Shown here piece by piece: positions 12,301 through 23,731 of a stretch of DNA of 64,000 bases. The number at the start of each line of letters is the position of its first letter. Positions within the stretch are counted from its first letter, which is position 1. The notes under the pieces were generated by a model, which saw only the letters and a list, made by a program, of their open reading frames with translations, did not search any database and was not told where the DNA came from. The stretch is taken from positions 6,383,118-6,447,117 of the forward strand of contig OY997381.1 of the NCBI GenBank assembly GCA_963921505.1. Direction: 5' to 3'. A program made the position numbers and the translations under genes. The DNA is from Phakellia ventilabrum (lineage: Eukaryota; Porifera; Demospongiae; Axinellida; Axinellidae).

Positions 12301-15300
12301 AATAGTAGGGACCCATGACTAAACCCATAGTTTGAGGGAACTATCGAGTTTCTCATTATACTGATGCCGCATTGTACGTGTACTGTTATGTGTATAATAT
12401 AATCTACATATTATCCACCCTAGGGGATGGGTGGATAATACATCATGGACGCAGATAATACATATACAATACAGTACATGGACCTATATACATGCTGCAT
12501 GCTATAGTATAGCAGCAACCTGTTGGCTCTATATGAAGTATTGATTCAGACCAGTGCTCGTAGCTTGGAAGACTGAAGCAATAGGTTACTTCTGGTGGCA
12601 GAGCAAGGTGTGGCTGCATGGATACAATTTCAATTGTCACCATGCAGCCACACATCTTTCAGAGTGAAGTGAAAATGTATTACTATGTGTTTGCAAGAAC
12701 AGTCTATTAGTGTGTTTGTTATGTGTAGTTTTTTAGATGTAAGATTAAATCAAGAGTGGAAAGGTCAGAGTGCTATGCTTATTATCAACATCATTACGTT
12801 TTTTTTTTTACAGAGTGTGGTTCTGAACTTGTGCTGGATGTAATCTACGTCATGGACAGCTCAGGTAGTGTAGGATCGACTGATTTTAACACCGTGAGAA
12901 ATTTTGTTGCAGATTTGACCCAGAATTTCAATGTTGGCCCAACCGGAACCCATGTTGGAGTAATTCGATATGCTAGCACTGCCACAGAGTTGACTGCACT
13001 TGGGGCTATACTTGATCCAGTTGTGCTTGACAGTTTTATTCGAAACATTGCATTCACTGGCGGAGGCACAGAAACTGGAATTGCTATCGACCTTGCTCGC
13101 TTAGGTTTTCAGAATTCTCGACAATCTGAAGGAGTCCCACTAGTGATGATAGTACTGACAGATGGAGAGTCCGGTACAAGCCCTGGGCCAGCTGCTGCAG
13201 CAGCCAGAGCTGAAGGAATCCAAATCATTTCTTTTGGAATCGGAAGTGGAGTCAACATTGCAGAGTTGAATGATATTGCTTCTGGCCCAGAGTTTGTGTT
13301 TTTGATTGACAGTTTCAACCAACAAGACTTTGACGATGTACTGCAAACACTGCAACTGGCAGTCTGCTTCAGTAAGTATTTATGGGGGTGTAATTGTAGA
13401 CCAGGTTTGGTGTGTAATACTTATAATTTTACCGTTCCTCCTCTCAGCTCCAGCACTAACTGTGGTGGGAAGTAGCATCACCACCACAATTCAAGAAGGA
13501 GAAAACCGATTCTTGCAATTTGATTTTCCTACGGATGGGCTTACTTTAGCCATTAGTGTCCTCCAGGGACGTCTCTCTGTCTTTGGGTCCTTCAGCATCC
13601 AAAACCCTACACCTCTTTCAGCATGTGAGATTCAGATCATCGATTTGACTGCTGGATCAAATGCCACCGGAACTGCTTGCTCTCAGTTGTTCAGCAACAA
13701 CATTCTTGCACCAGAGTCAGGGGGACCATCAAGTCCTCTACTGTTTGTTGGAATCATTGGAGAGGAAAATGGCACCTCATTCACTCTTGAAACCAGCGGA
13801 GGAGCTAGTAAGCAAGATCTTGAGTTATTAGATTGCAAGCTGTATCTGTTATTTTTGATGGTATTAATTGACATGTCATTAACAAATGGTAATGCTCTAG
13901 GAGCACTGTTACTACAATCACAATAGAGCCTGCTATTGTTATTTAAATGGTAGTGACATGGTCATGGTCATACGGCTATGAATGCATAATTATTATTATG
14001 TTGTAGAAATGGCTATATCGACTGGAAAGTAAACTGTTTAATAACAGTACAAACAGTGCTCTATATAGCTAATGCTCACATGAGCGTATAATGATGTCAT
14101 CATACACTCCTGATGCTCAGTTTGTTCTGTAATTTACCAGGCCAGCATAGACCGATTATGCACGCTACTGAGCACAGTCGCGATAAACATTGTGCTACAT
14201 GACATTGTTTTGAAGGACGTTTTACACTTATTTTGATGGTTATTTTATGTCTGTTATCCACTCCAGCAAACGTAACCATTGGCTTTACTCAAGAAGAGTA
14301 CACTGTCTCTGAGAATGAAGGATCTGTACGCGTCTTTGTACAAAGAGATGATGAGATTTTGGATCGTGATATTTCATTCACCATATCCACTATCATGGGC
14401 CCTGGTCAAGCTGTGGGTATGTGATTGACCTTCAAGTGTCAAGTCTTGTGCAGTTTGACCAAATCTATTAATCCTGACAAAAGAAAATAGATTTTAAGAC
14501 TCTCAGTGTGAGATTCATGCTTTAATGATTATACAATGGTAATGTACAATGCATGCTCACAACCTAAATTTAAAACTGCTTTGCTGTGCATAATTTGATG
14601 CTGAATTCTCAAACAGTGGAATAGACTTACCTAGCTACATGTCTGCTACACACAGTTAGGTAAAACTTTTTGTGAAAATCATAGCATTCAATGGCTTTTA
14701 CAAGTCACGTAACTTTAAGCTACATCTAAATCTACATCTTCTGAAACTCCAGAGATAAGAGCCAAATTCATGCCTTGAGAGGGGTAATAATCTTCAAGAC
14801 GTCAAAAAACAGTTCAGAGGTCAAGCTAGTTTCCTTTCTATGACTTAAATAACTCCTTGCCAAATCTGAGACATAATCACTTCCGCTCAACTTTTCCATT
14901 GATTTCTTTATTCGACAAAGCTAATCATAATTATGGGATACAAAGGTTTTGTGAAACTTGATATTATACACTTGTTATATAGAGTGGTTAAATTTTTTCA
15001 GAAAATGTACTCTGCACATTATTCCAGTATTATTTTCTCTACTTGTATAGCTGGAGAGGACTATGAGGCAGTAGCCCCAACGGAGCTGACGTTTGATATG
15101 TCAATGGGAAGTGATTCCCTGATAGGCGTGGACATCATAATACTTGACGACAGTGTTTTGGAGAATAGGGAATGCTTCTATGTTGTGATCAGTTTCAGTG
15201 AAAGTTGTTTTGTTGATCCACCCATGGCTCGTGTGTGCATCGATGATGATGATGATGACGATGATGACAGTATGTGATATAATAACAGTTACTAGTATTA

Positions 15301-17806
15301 AGACAGTAGCTATTGTTCTAATAGTTATGACTTAATATTATTCTTATGGCTTAGAGTTTATTTGGAAAGAAAGGAAAATTCTGAATCGATAGACTATGTA
15401 ACTAGTTTTAATTTCTTCCATGCACAACACCTATGATAAAGAACATTGCAATCTGCCCATATCTGCCTAAGCATATATTTGGAAAGAAAGGGATAACATT
15501 GTTAATGCCACATGTACATGCATGGTGATGTGGTTCATGCGTGTACACTTGACAATAATGTTACTATTATATTATATCATTATAGAATTGGAACAGGGAT
15601 GATTTTAAAGCATTATTAAAGCTAGTTAAGAGCTTTGTATTACTGATATGGGAGACTAGGAAGAAGGAATTGTATGGTGATCAGGATTGTGTGGTCTCTG
15701 GTTGTTCTTGCTCTTGTCCTCTGACTGGAGGTCTTACAAGCTCCACCTGCGTCTGTGGGTGCGTGGTCAATGGCGTAAGCGCTACGGCAGCAACATGAGT
15801 ATATTATTATAGTGTACAGCCCATTTTATGCTTCACATGCTCAGCTCCCAATGCAATTCCCACTCTCTTCCATCTGATTTAATTTCTCACTCACTCACAC
15901 TAGGACAACTTACATAGCATTATTATTTTTATCCCTAGTAATAATGCCGGTTGCAGATGTTGGTGATGACCCTCACTTCAGTATTGCACTACCAAGTGGA
16001 AAACTGCTCTGTTATACAGTGCAGGGAGAACATGGTTTCACTTTCAACTTGATTAGCAACAAGAGACTCCATATGAATGCCATGTTTGTTCCAGACTCTC
16101 GTAGAGAGGAAGTCACCTGGCTGGGATCGATGGGGATCGTTATACATAGCAGCAGTTACAAGAAATCCAATTCCACAGCTCTGAGATTCGAGGCTAAGGT
16201 TAACACAATCCATATCGGAGATGAGATCATACTGAAGGCTAGGAACATTGAGAAGCTGACCTTCAGTGGAGGCAAGCTGACCATCTCAGAGGCCCCACCA
16301 TTGGAAGGCTTCAAGTATCCTGCAGTGCATGTAGATCTCAAGGATGTCGGTCTCAGCTTCACCATCAAGTTTATGAACGAGCATCTAGACCTGTTCTGGC
16401 ACAGTACAGGCCAGGCGATTGGAGACTCACATGGAATAATTGGTGAGCTGTCTAGTCCTGTTTGTACATGGCACCCATTGTATGTGGTTTAGGTATCAAG
16501 TTAGGTATTAATTATAACACACCCAATGGGGCTGTTTTTGAGGTATAAGCACAAATCATAAGCACCCTGAGTGCTAAATAAATGAATCAGCAACATCCAA
16601 ACTTGAGAATGTTGTAAAAGATTGTATATACAGTTTAGCTGGTACATGAAGCCCGCCGAAATCTTTGCCTCATTAAATATTCATAAGGCAATTTATGCAA
16701 GTAGCTACAGTGGACTGTGACTGCAAATTAAAGGAAGGCTTGTACGAGCTTGCAAGCAAGTATATTGCAATGGTGGTGAAAGAAACAGAAGCACACTAGT
16801 TCAGCATTCCTTGAACCCTTTACAGTAAAATACAGCATGCTGAATCTCCGCCCCTTCATCCTGCATGATCGTAACCATCTTTAGCTGTTGGGTGTGTTGT
16901 TCTTCACTACTACTACTCTGACTGACACTCTCCTGCCTCTTCTATACCTTGACCACACACACTTTTATCAGATTTAGCTGCCTTCTCTTCGCCTCGATTG
17001 TCAATCGCACGACAGCTACCTCTTAGTGACGAACATTTATTTTTGGGGCCAGTTTTTAAGTTGGGGCAATCGCCCCCCCCCCCTGCTCCACCGCCCCAAT
17101 AAACTATAGGTGGTTGCTGTCCAGTTATATAAGCAGACGAGCATGAAACTGCATGCTACTCTGTCATATAATCATTTAGCTACCACTGTTCATACCACTC
17201 ACAGGATTCTAGCTAGTCAGGCATACTAGTGACTAGCTTTGTATACCTATACCCACATGTAAGTAACTCAGGAGTATATGGCTGTACACAGATAGAGCTG
17301 CATGTGTTGAAGGCAGCAAGAATATTTGGCAAGCTTGAATGTTGGGATATGTTTTTTTAACACTCACTATAAGATACTACAACTTGAATGAGTTATCTAA
17401 CATATAATGTGCCTGCCTATATAGAGCGAGGGGGGGGGGGGGGGGAATAAGTATTGTCTGTTATATAGCTGTAGCCCTGCACCTGTCTAGCTCCCTGACG
17501 TCCCAAGTGTTTATCAAGTGTCAAATAATAGGCATTTGATGTTATCCATCTATAGGCCAGTTCTTCCGCAAGGGAGTTGAGATTGACGAGGTGCGCAAAA
17601 TCCTGCTCATGCCCAACAAGGAGCCTGTACCTGTGATGCGCCGTCCTGTGTGGAGCTTCATGGAGAGGGAGGTGGCTGATGACCAGCTCTGCTGGACCGC
17701 CATGAATCCAGGCTACCAGGGAGAGGGGCTCATCGATGGAACATACTTTGACTATCTAGTGAACGATGTGCTCACTGCAGACTTCAAATTCAGGAAACAG
17801 CAGTAG
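9363..17806 (+). CDS. Secreted VWA / Calx-beta / ITIH C-terminal protein (gene B)
   Basis: Predicted exons: 9363-9587, 10904-11140, 11591-11714, 12814-13371, 13448-13807, 14267-14416, 15051-15269, 15939-16442, 17556-17806; phases agree at each junction, giving about 875 aa. Order: signal peptide (residues 1-22), a Cys-rich helical region (about 23-195) with faint stanniocalcin-like spacing, a VWA domain (about 195-380) with a full metal site (DSSGSVG, GGGTETG, LTDGE), a beta-rich linker (exon 5, perhaps PPC-like), one Calx-beta domain (exons 6-7, EEYTVSENEGSV to DD...ENRECFYVVI) ending in nine Asp, then the ITIH heavy-chain C-terminal domain (DDPHFSIALP to EGLIDGTYFDYLV). ITIH proteins normally have VIT-VWA-C; I see no VIT domain, and the Calx-beta insert is unusual. 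Likely an extracellular adhesion or matrix protein. Tandem paralogue of gene A. Confidence 0.85.
11994..12197. mobile_element. hAT-type MITE, 204 bp, in intron 3 of gene B
   Basis: Begins CAGTGGCGTAGCTAAG and ends CTAGCTACGCCACTG, inverted repeats typical of hAT MITEs. The flanking 8-mers TTTTTATA and CTTTTACA match at 6 of 8 positions, as expected for an old 8-bp target duplication. No coding capacity. Confidence 0.75.
12409..12652. repeat. Two hairpins in intron 3 of gene B
   Basis: A 12-bp inverted repeat (tattatccaccc / gggtggataata) lies at about 12,410-12,448 and a 13-bp one (tgtggctgcatgg / ccatgcagccaca) at 12,609-12,652. Possibly the remains of a small foldback element; no gene is visible. 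Confidence 0.5.
15585..15812 (+). mobile_element. 5'-truncated LINE tail in intron 7 of gene B
   Basis: This 228-bp piece matches the last 228 bp of the LINE at 25,750-27,476 with two visible substitutions, and ends at the same point (aacatgagtatattattatag). The paralogous intron of gene A has no insertion, so it arrived after the gene duplication. A short attatag at both edges could be a target duplication but also belongs to the element end. Confidence 0.9.
17040..17446. repeat. Low-complexity C and G runs in intron 8 of gene B
   Basis: A run of 13 C near 17,071 and a run of about 18 G near 17,429-17,446 flank unremarkable intron sequence. Such runs are prone to sequencing error and length change. 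Confidence 0.7.
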
Positions 17807-18609
17807 CTAAAGCAGATCTTCCAGGCAGCATTCAATACCCAAACTCAGTAGTGTACATGTATAAATTTGGTTTTATCAGCATTTTTGAATTAGAGTTAGC
17901 ACACTCATATAGTTATTTTAAACAATCTCAAATAAAAAAATCAGTACGTATTTTTTATCTGCATTCATTCCAGGTCAATTAATAGAGCCCTATATGACAT
18001 CAATTTAGTTATTGTAAGCTGCCAGTATTCTGTACTTTCAATCATCAGTTCATCCGCTACCGAGCATGGTCACACATATAATATAACTATTGCACAAGTG
18101 AAAAAAGTGGAATAGCTGATTATTATTTACACGAGTGGGCAGATGTATTTTCACAAGCTGAAGGTGAGTGAAAGTTAATACTGCCCATGAGTGCAATATC
18201 AAACATATTCCACTTTCTCAAGTGCAATAATGTGTTATTCTAGTAAGCCTATTACAATGCATGCTACATTTGTGCACTCTAAATTTTGTATAGTTTCAAA
18301 ACTGGTATGTACATGGAACTCACTTCTAATGTAGGTGTGTAATTATCCCGACTTGACCACAATTAACCTAAACCAGGAATATTCATCTCTTGGCTGCGAG
18401 GACTATCTATTATACTTACCTTCCAAAGTGCAAAAGAACAACAACGCTGGGCAGTGGAGCCTGGGAATGAGTCTAGCTCAACTCCCAACAGGCACTGCAT
18501 ATATATGCACTCATGTAACATTCTTATATTAGCAGCAATTCAACATTGACAATTAATTCTGCTCGAAAATTCTCTGATAATAAAAAAACAACAACAACAG
18601 ATTCCAGTG
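17807..18609. other. Gene-free interval, partly duplicated downstream
   Basis: Holds the 3' flank of gene B. From about 18,430 the sequence (gggcagtggagcctggg, tagctcaactcc, gcagcaattcaacattgac) is copied at 28,600-28,760 next to the intact glycosyltransferase-like gene, so the duplicated block starts before the pseudogene. No gene is visible. Confidence 0.55.
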
Positions 18610-19810
18610 CTCAGCTGGTGCCACAAAGTTGTATCTGTTTGTAACACTCCTGTCCTTCATGTAGCCTTTTGTACAAGTCCAGGTCAGAAATGATCCCCAT
18701 CCCACAAGTAGCAAACACTCTGCTCTTGCAGCTATTGCCTTCTGAAGTTGAGGCACATAGTATGTGGGGTGCACGGTTGTTCCATTGAATTCATCAAATT
18801 GCTGATCATACTGCTCCAAAGTAATTGCTCTACCATACAGAGTTTCGAGCAGTTCTTCTGTGAGATTTTTGCCAGATTCATAATGAGATTCACCATAAAG
18901 AGTAGTTTTGGGTGCATTATTTCACTGCCATATCTTCCAACATCAGTTGTGACGAAGGTTGCATTCAGTCCCCTTGTTAGTTGAAACGCCAGCACATATT
19001 TTACAATCATTTCCGTGCATGTCTTACCTGAAGGAGAGGGACCTTTGAAGTCATGATAAATGTGCTCCAGAAACATCACTTCCCAACGCACCATTATGGC
19101 AGTATACTTTGAATTCCCAGCGAGATACTTTGCTGCATAAAGTTCGGCAGAATGAAATGCTTCTGGAATTGGCCTCAGTGCATTCAAGGTGATGTCATGT
19201 ATTAATCCGTGTGGACCACTGGGGGAACATGTTAGATCTCTGAAACGAAAAAGACAATTACTGTCACTTTTTTAGCTTCACGCAGTGGTCCTCTCCAGTC
19301 ATTAATTTAAAATACAACTGTAACTGGCATATCTACGGGAGTTTTTCCAAAAATGTATCCGTTGAGCTCTTTCTTAGTGATAACATCTTCAAGATCACAG
19401 AAGTCAATACACACTCTCCTAATTATTTTGGAGTTTTCAACCAAAAGTTCTTCACTTCATTCCAAGCATATATTATCTAAGCTTCAGAAGGGAGTCTTCA
19501 AAGCACTGTTATTTACGTCCTGTTGATATAACATCTGGACTAGAATTGTTTTCCGTGGCGCATGCAAAAAGAACTCCTCCTGACTCACCAGCGGAAGAAA
19601 GCCTGCCTGTTCTTCACCAAACTGGTTCCACCAATATATATCAACTAAATTTTAATATTCCATCAACTGGCTTTCTCACTGGAGCTCCAAGATACGTGTT
19701 ATTCATGCATGCAGAGAGGGTTCAACTACGCGCATGATCCTTGTTTTCTGCTGGTGTAGGCTACCGGCCAAAGGCTCAAAAACATCCGCTAATGTGTGTT
19801 TCAATCGCCT
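18610..19810 (-). pseudogene. Broken copy of the glycosyltransferase-like gene
   Basis: Minus-strand sequence is about 90% identical to the intact gene at 28,806-30,332 over most of its length. It is broken: a 1-bp loss near 18,908 (three G where the intact copy has four), a small deletion near 18,683, a loss near 19,270, extra bases near 19,307, and a larger deletion of about 130 bp near 19,740. The longest intact piece (18,732-19,187) keeps the words LTRGLNATFVTTDVGRYGSE and FKGPSPSGKTC. Its 5' end faces the methyltransferase pseudogene at 20,084 about 270 bp away, so the two once had a head-to-head arrangement. Confidence 0.85.
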
Positions 19811-20083
19811 ATCATAAAAAATCTCCGCGATAATTGGTCACTTACGTTACGCCGACTTCGTAATACATGTAATGAGTGTGGGCACTTCCTGGTTGCGCTT
19901 CGGCGAATGGAATGCTAAAAGACTGTCGGTATCCGATTTAACTTGGTACTTCCAAACTTCCCATTACTCACTGCAACCAGCCACTTCCATTTGGCCTTAA
20001 GAGTTTTAACCTGTTCGTATACTTTCAAATATATATTTTTTACTGATACTGTAGCCTACTAATTGACGTACCATGGTACGGAT

Positions 20084-20830
20084 ATGGCTAGTGAATCAGC
20101 GGAATGCTATGATTGTACCGCTGTTCTGAAGAAACAAGATGGCATAGAACTCGTAGAACTCCTCGCACCAGAGAAAGGAATGAAAGTTCTCGATTTAGGC
20201 TGTGGTCCAGGATATCATGCAAACCTCTTTGCAAAAAAGTTGGCCCCGAGGGCATGGTTACCGGAGTGGATCCTGATGAAGAAAGAATAAAAATTGCCAA
20301 AGAGAAGTACCAGGGTAATGGATATAGTCTGCAGTATCTGGAAGGTAATAGCGACAATTTTCCTGCTGGCAAGTACGACATCATATTCTCCAATCACGTT
20401 GTCCACTGGATTGAAGACAAAGACGCACTTTTTAAGAGAGTACGTAAAAACCTTAGACCAGGAGGATGCTTTGCTGTGACTGATGAGGAACCAATAGCAG
20501 TTTTTCTCCGCCAGCTCCTAGGAGAAGAGAGATCACGGGCTGTACTTGATGCATTTAAGTTTGTGCCTCAAGAGACATACGAAGCCCTCGCACTTGCTAA
20601 TGGCCTGGAGATGACACATGCAGTAGCTGCCGCTCGTCCAAGCTTCAAGTTCAACAATCTGGATGCATTACTGGACTACATTGAGGGCATATTCCACGGA
20701 AAAGTAACAAGTCTGAAGTCTGCTGGCAAGGACATTTAGAGAAAATAAAAGAACGCCACGGTGAAGAACCCGTCATGCATCAGCCCAATTGCTGTACTTT
20801 CATTTTAACAAATCCCCATTATTATGAGTA
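20084..20830 (+). pseudogene. SAM-dependent methyltransferase, frameshifted copy
   Basis: Class I methyltransferase: VLDLGCGPGYHANLFA is the SAM-binding motif I and VDPDEERIKIA the acidic motif after it; IIFSNHVVHWIEDKDALF resembles the motif region of trans-aconitate or juvenile-hormone-acid type enzymes. Starts MASESAECYD at 20,084. Against the intact copy at 23,732-24,484 it has lost one A in the run at 20,233-20,238 (frame change right after GYHANLFA) and one T near 20,737 (gives an early stop after GKDI). Both changes are in homopolymers, so sequencing error in the assembly remains possible. Natural substrate unknown. Confidence 0.8.
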
Positions 20831-20839
20831 TACATCTCA

Positions 20840-22322
20840 TTTGTAACAAAGACTTTATAAGAGTAATAATGTCTATACAGATTACCTATAACCCTGAATT
20901 TATTTATTTCTGGCATCCCATATAGATTCAAGTATTTCCTGTGCAGAGCATCTCATCTCATCCCTGTTTCCTCAGTTGAAGACCTCTGTACGGCCAGTAC
21001 GAACTTTCAGGAGTCCGTTTTTGTTTTGTCCAACAGTATTTCAGGTCTACTGTATGCTTTCTAGTTTATCATTTAAAAACTTTGTAATCACATCCCTTTG
21101 CAGGGGCTGACATAAACTTTGACTTTGACTTTGACTATTGTAGTCGGTCTGTTACCGCCGACCTAACAACAAAAGCAACCCATCAGAGGATGTTAAAGAC
21201 TGTGATCCTTGTCCTTCATATCGAGTTTGGTAGCATCAGCATTTGTCGTTTGCGAGAAATCGTGCATAATGACATTCAATATGACAGAATGGCGTAATGA
21301 CGAAATGACAGAATGACTGACCAAGCTCGCATACGGTTCGATCGACGATACCCAAGATTTCTCCAAAACGACAACTGCTGATGACACCAAACTTGATAAG
21401 AAGGACGAGGGTCACGGTCCTCACGGAAGGTCAGGGTCACGTTTGGCATAACGTGCACTATTTAGGGGGCGCAGCAAGGGCGTCTCCAAATTACAGTATA
21501 CACGAACGCGTCATAATAATGGGCGTGTCATTTCAGTGAGCGGAAGTTTATACAAGTGCTGCACTGACGCTTGATCTAACACGTGATAATGCATGAACGT
21601 CACACAGTGCAGAAAACATGGAAATAGATAGCTATACGCGCGTAACAACTAACCTTTACAACTTTGGAACCTCCAAGGACTGCTCAACTGACTCGCTGTC
21701 GTCTCAAAGACATCAAGCGCGTGTATTGGAAGGCGAAGCCCTAGGAAGCCTAGATGCGCACGAGTTTGTAGTGACGTCATTGATGCGCACCTCCAATTGC
21801 AATACTTGTGGTTCAGGTTGGAATGTGCATGCATAGCAAGTCTTGTGAGGCTACGGAATTTTGCACACGGCTGCCCAAAAATCGAAATCGGTCCAACGAG
21901 TGGGGGTGGTTGTTGAACCCTGGGTGGTTTATACAGCATATCTCTTGATCCGTTCAAGGTATGAGCATGCAATTTTTCTCGCGACATGACGTGCACACAC
22001 TTACACACACATGTACACATAAAACCTATTACCCCACCCCCACCCCCCCCCCCCCCCGTATACACACATATACACACACGTACATGCAAATACAAACACA
22101 CAGACACACATTCCTCCGGCCAAGTGAGTGAGCACCGCCTCCTCATGTGACTAACATACTGACAACGTGAGGTTCTGCAGATCCATGCCCTCGAGCACAG
22201 CAGCATACTGGCTGGGTACATGCAGCACATGCAGTGTGGAGTACACATGGTTCTCTGAAACTATTGAGGGTTTATTTTGACCATGGACAATTTAGTTGTC
22301 TGAATTGCGATTGCAATCTGAA
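20840..22322. other. Interval between the methyltransferase copies, repeat-filled
   Basis: No gene. A TTTGAC repeat at 21,117-21,137, after ccctttgcaggggctgacataaa, looks like the 3' tail of a LINE (fragment perhaps from about 20,930). A hairpin lies at 21,200-21,414, and low-complexity CA, C and TG runs at 22,000-22,110. The long minus-strand open frame across 21,649-22,248 owes its length to the simple repeats. Confidence 0.5.
21200..21414. repeat. Foldback repeat with about 65-bp imperfect arms
   Basis: Left arm (gtgatccttgtccttcatat, gagtttggta, catcagcatttgtcgttt) and right arm (aacgacaactgctgatg, caccaaacttgataagaagg) are reverse complements at roughly 85%. The middle has repeated gaatgac/aatgacag words. 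MITE-like; family unknown. Confidence 0.6.
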
Positions 22323-22489
22323 GCTTGAATAGACCCATAGGAGTGAACCCAGTGTCATTATTCATTATCAAACTTTGGGATGCATCGGATGATAACATGT
22401 CATTGACATTCATAAACCAAGGGATACCTCCATGCACATGCTCACTTATTACATTCATAGCCCACACATGTCATCACCACTCAAAACAT
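22323..22489 (+). repeat. Arm 1 of a large inverted duplication
   Basis: Reverse complement of 23,383-23,556 at about 90% (cttgaatagacccatagg, gataacatgtcattgacatt, attacattcatagcccacac). With the oppositely oriented methyltransferase copies outside it, this marks an inverted duplication spanning about 20.1-24.5 kb. Confidence 0.75.
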
Positions 22490-23382
22490 TGTCCTCTTAT
22501 CAGAACATATTATAGTTACAATATGGGCTGCCATAATATGGTCATAATTGAAATTATCTATACATTCAAGTGCAATGCCCGATTAAACATGCCACTTCTT
22601 CGTAATTGAATCGTTATAATCACTTTTATTAGTCATTAACTACAGTAAGTAACTGTGCTAGATACCCTGGCTTAAGAGCAAGAAACGAGAAAGAAAGGAC
22701 AAGAACTGTAAATAGTGATTTAGTTAGCAACCTGCTGATTTCGTACTTCGTCGATGCTTTCTAGCAATGCTAGCTACTAGTCTCTTTTGGTTATAAAAAC
22801 ACCTGAGAATGACAGGTACAGCTCATAAAACTAATGTTTTAATATGATTATATGTAGACTTTTGTACATATCATTTTGTACACATTTAATACGGCGGCAG
22901 TTTGTTTTCCGTGCCATCCCTACACATATGGAGTACTACCGTACTCCATGATAGACAATAATAGCTATATTCCATCGTGTGAACAGTCAAACATGACTTC
23001 AAGAAAAAGAAAGAGTGGCCTCACTATGTTTGATTTACACTATGTTTATTTTTGAAACCACTGTAATAATAAAAGATGCACACTGAAAAACGGAGGGCTT
23101 ATTTTAACCACAGTTTGGTTGTCTGAGCTTGATAACAATCCAGAGAGGTAAATAAGATTCATCATTCACATTTTAGCAAAATTGTGGTTACTAAATTAAA
23201 CCTTGTTCTACCCTTCTTTAAGTGTCTGGTCGTAACCCACAGAAGCAGTCAGCGAGTAAAAGCATTAAAATATCTTTTCTTGCCAGCCAGATAGCCTAAG
23301 TACACAATCTTTTACCAGGGTAGTTGAGTGTAACTCCCAGGAGTAAAGAGTAAAAAAAAATTGCCACGGTGTGTTTCCAACC

Positions 23383-23556
23383 ATGTTTTTAGTGGTGATG
23401 CTCATGTGTGGGCTATGAATGTAATAAGTGAGCATGTGCATGGGGTATCCCATGGCTTATGAATGTCAATGACATGTTATCATTCAATGCATGCGCATCC
23501 CAAAGTTTGATAGTGAATAATGATGACCCTGGGTTCACTCCTATAAGTCTATTCAA
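23383..23556 (-). repeat. Arm 2 of a large inverted duplication
   Basis: Reverse-complement partner of 22,323-22,489. It lies only 176 bp past the stop of the intact methyltransferase, while arm 1 is about 1.5 kb past the pseudogene end, so the left side has gained sequence (LINE tail, hairpin, simple repeats) since duplication. Confidence 0.75.
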
Positions 23557-23731
23557 GATTAAATAAACACTGCATGTGCTGTATGTACAAAAATGTAAGT
23601 AATGATATTTCATATCAAAGTAATACAACTAGAACTGCCTAACAACCGGTACAGATTAAAGAAGGAAATTTCTATCATGCCAGTATATGACCACGATACA
23701 ACAGACACTTACTATTTGTGTAATATACTCG

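Noticed and set aside
21649-22248. 199-codon open frame on the minus strand
   Set aside because: Its length comes from CA/TG and C/G simple repeats; the translation is Cys/Val/Gly-rich repeat sequence with no domain.
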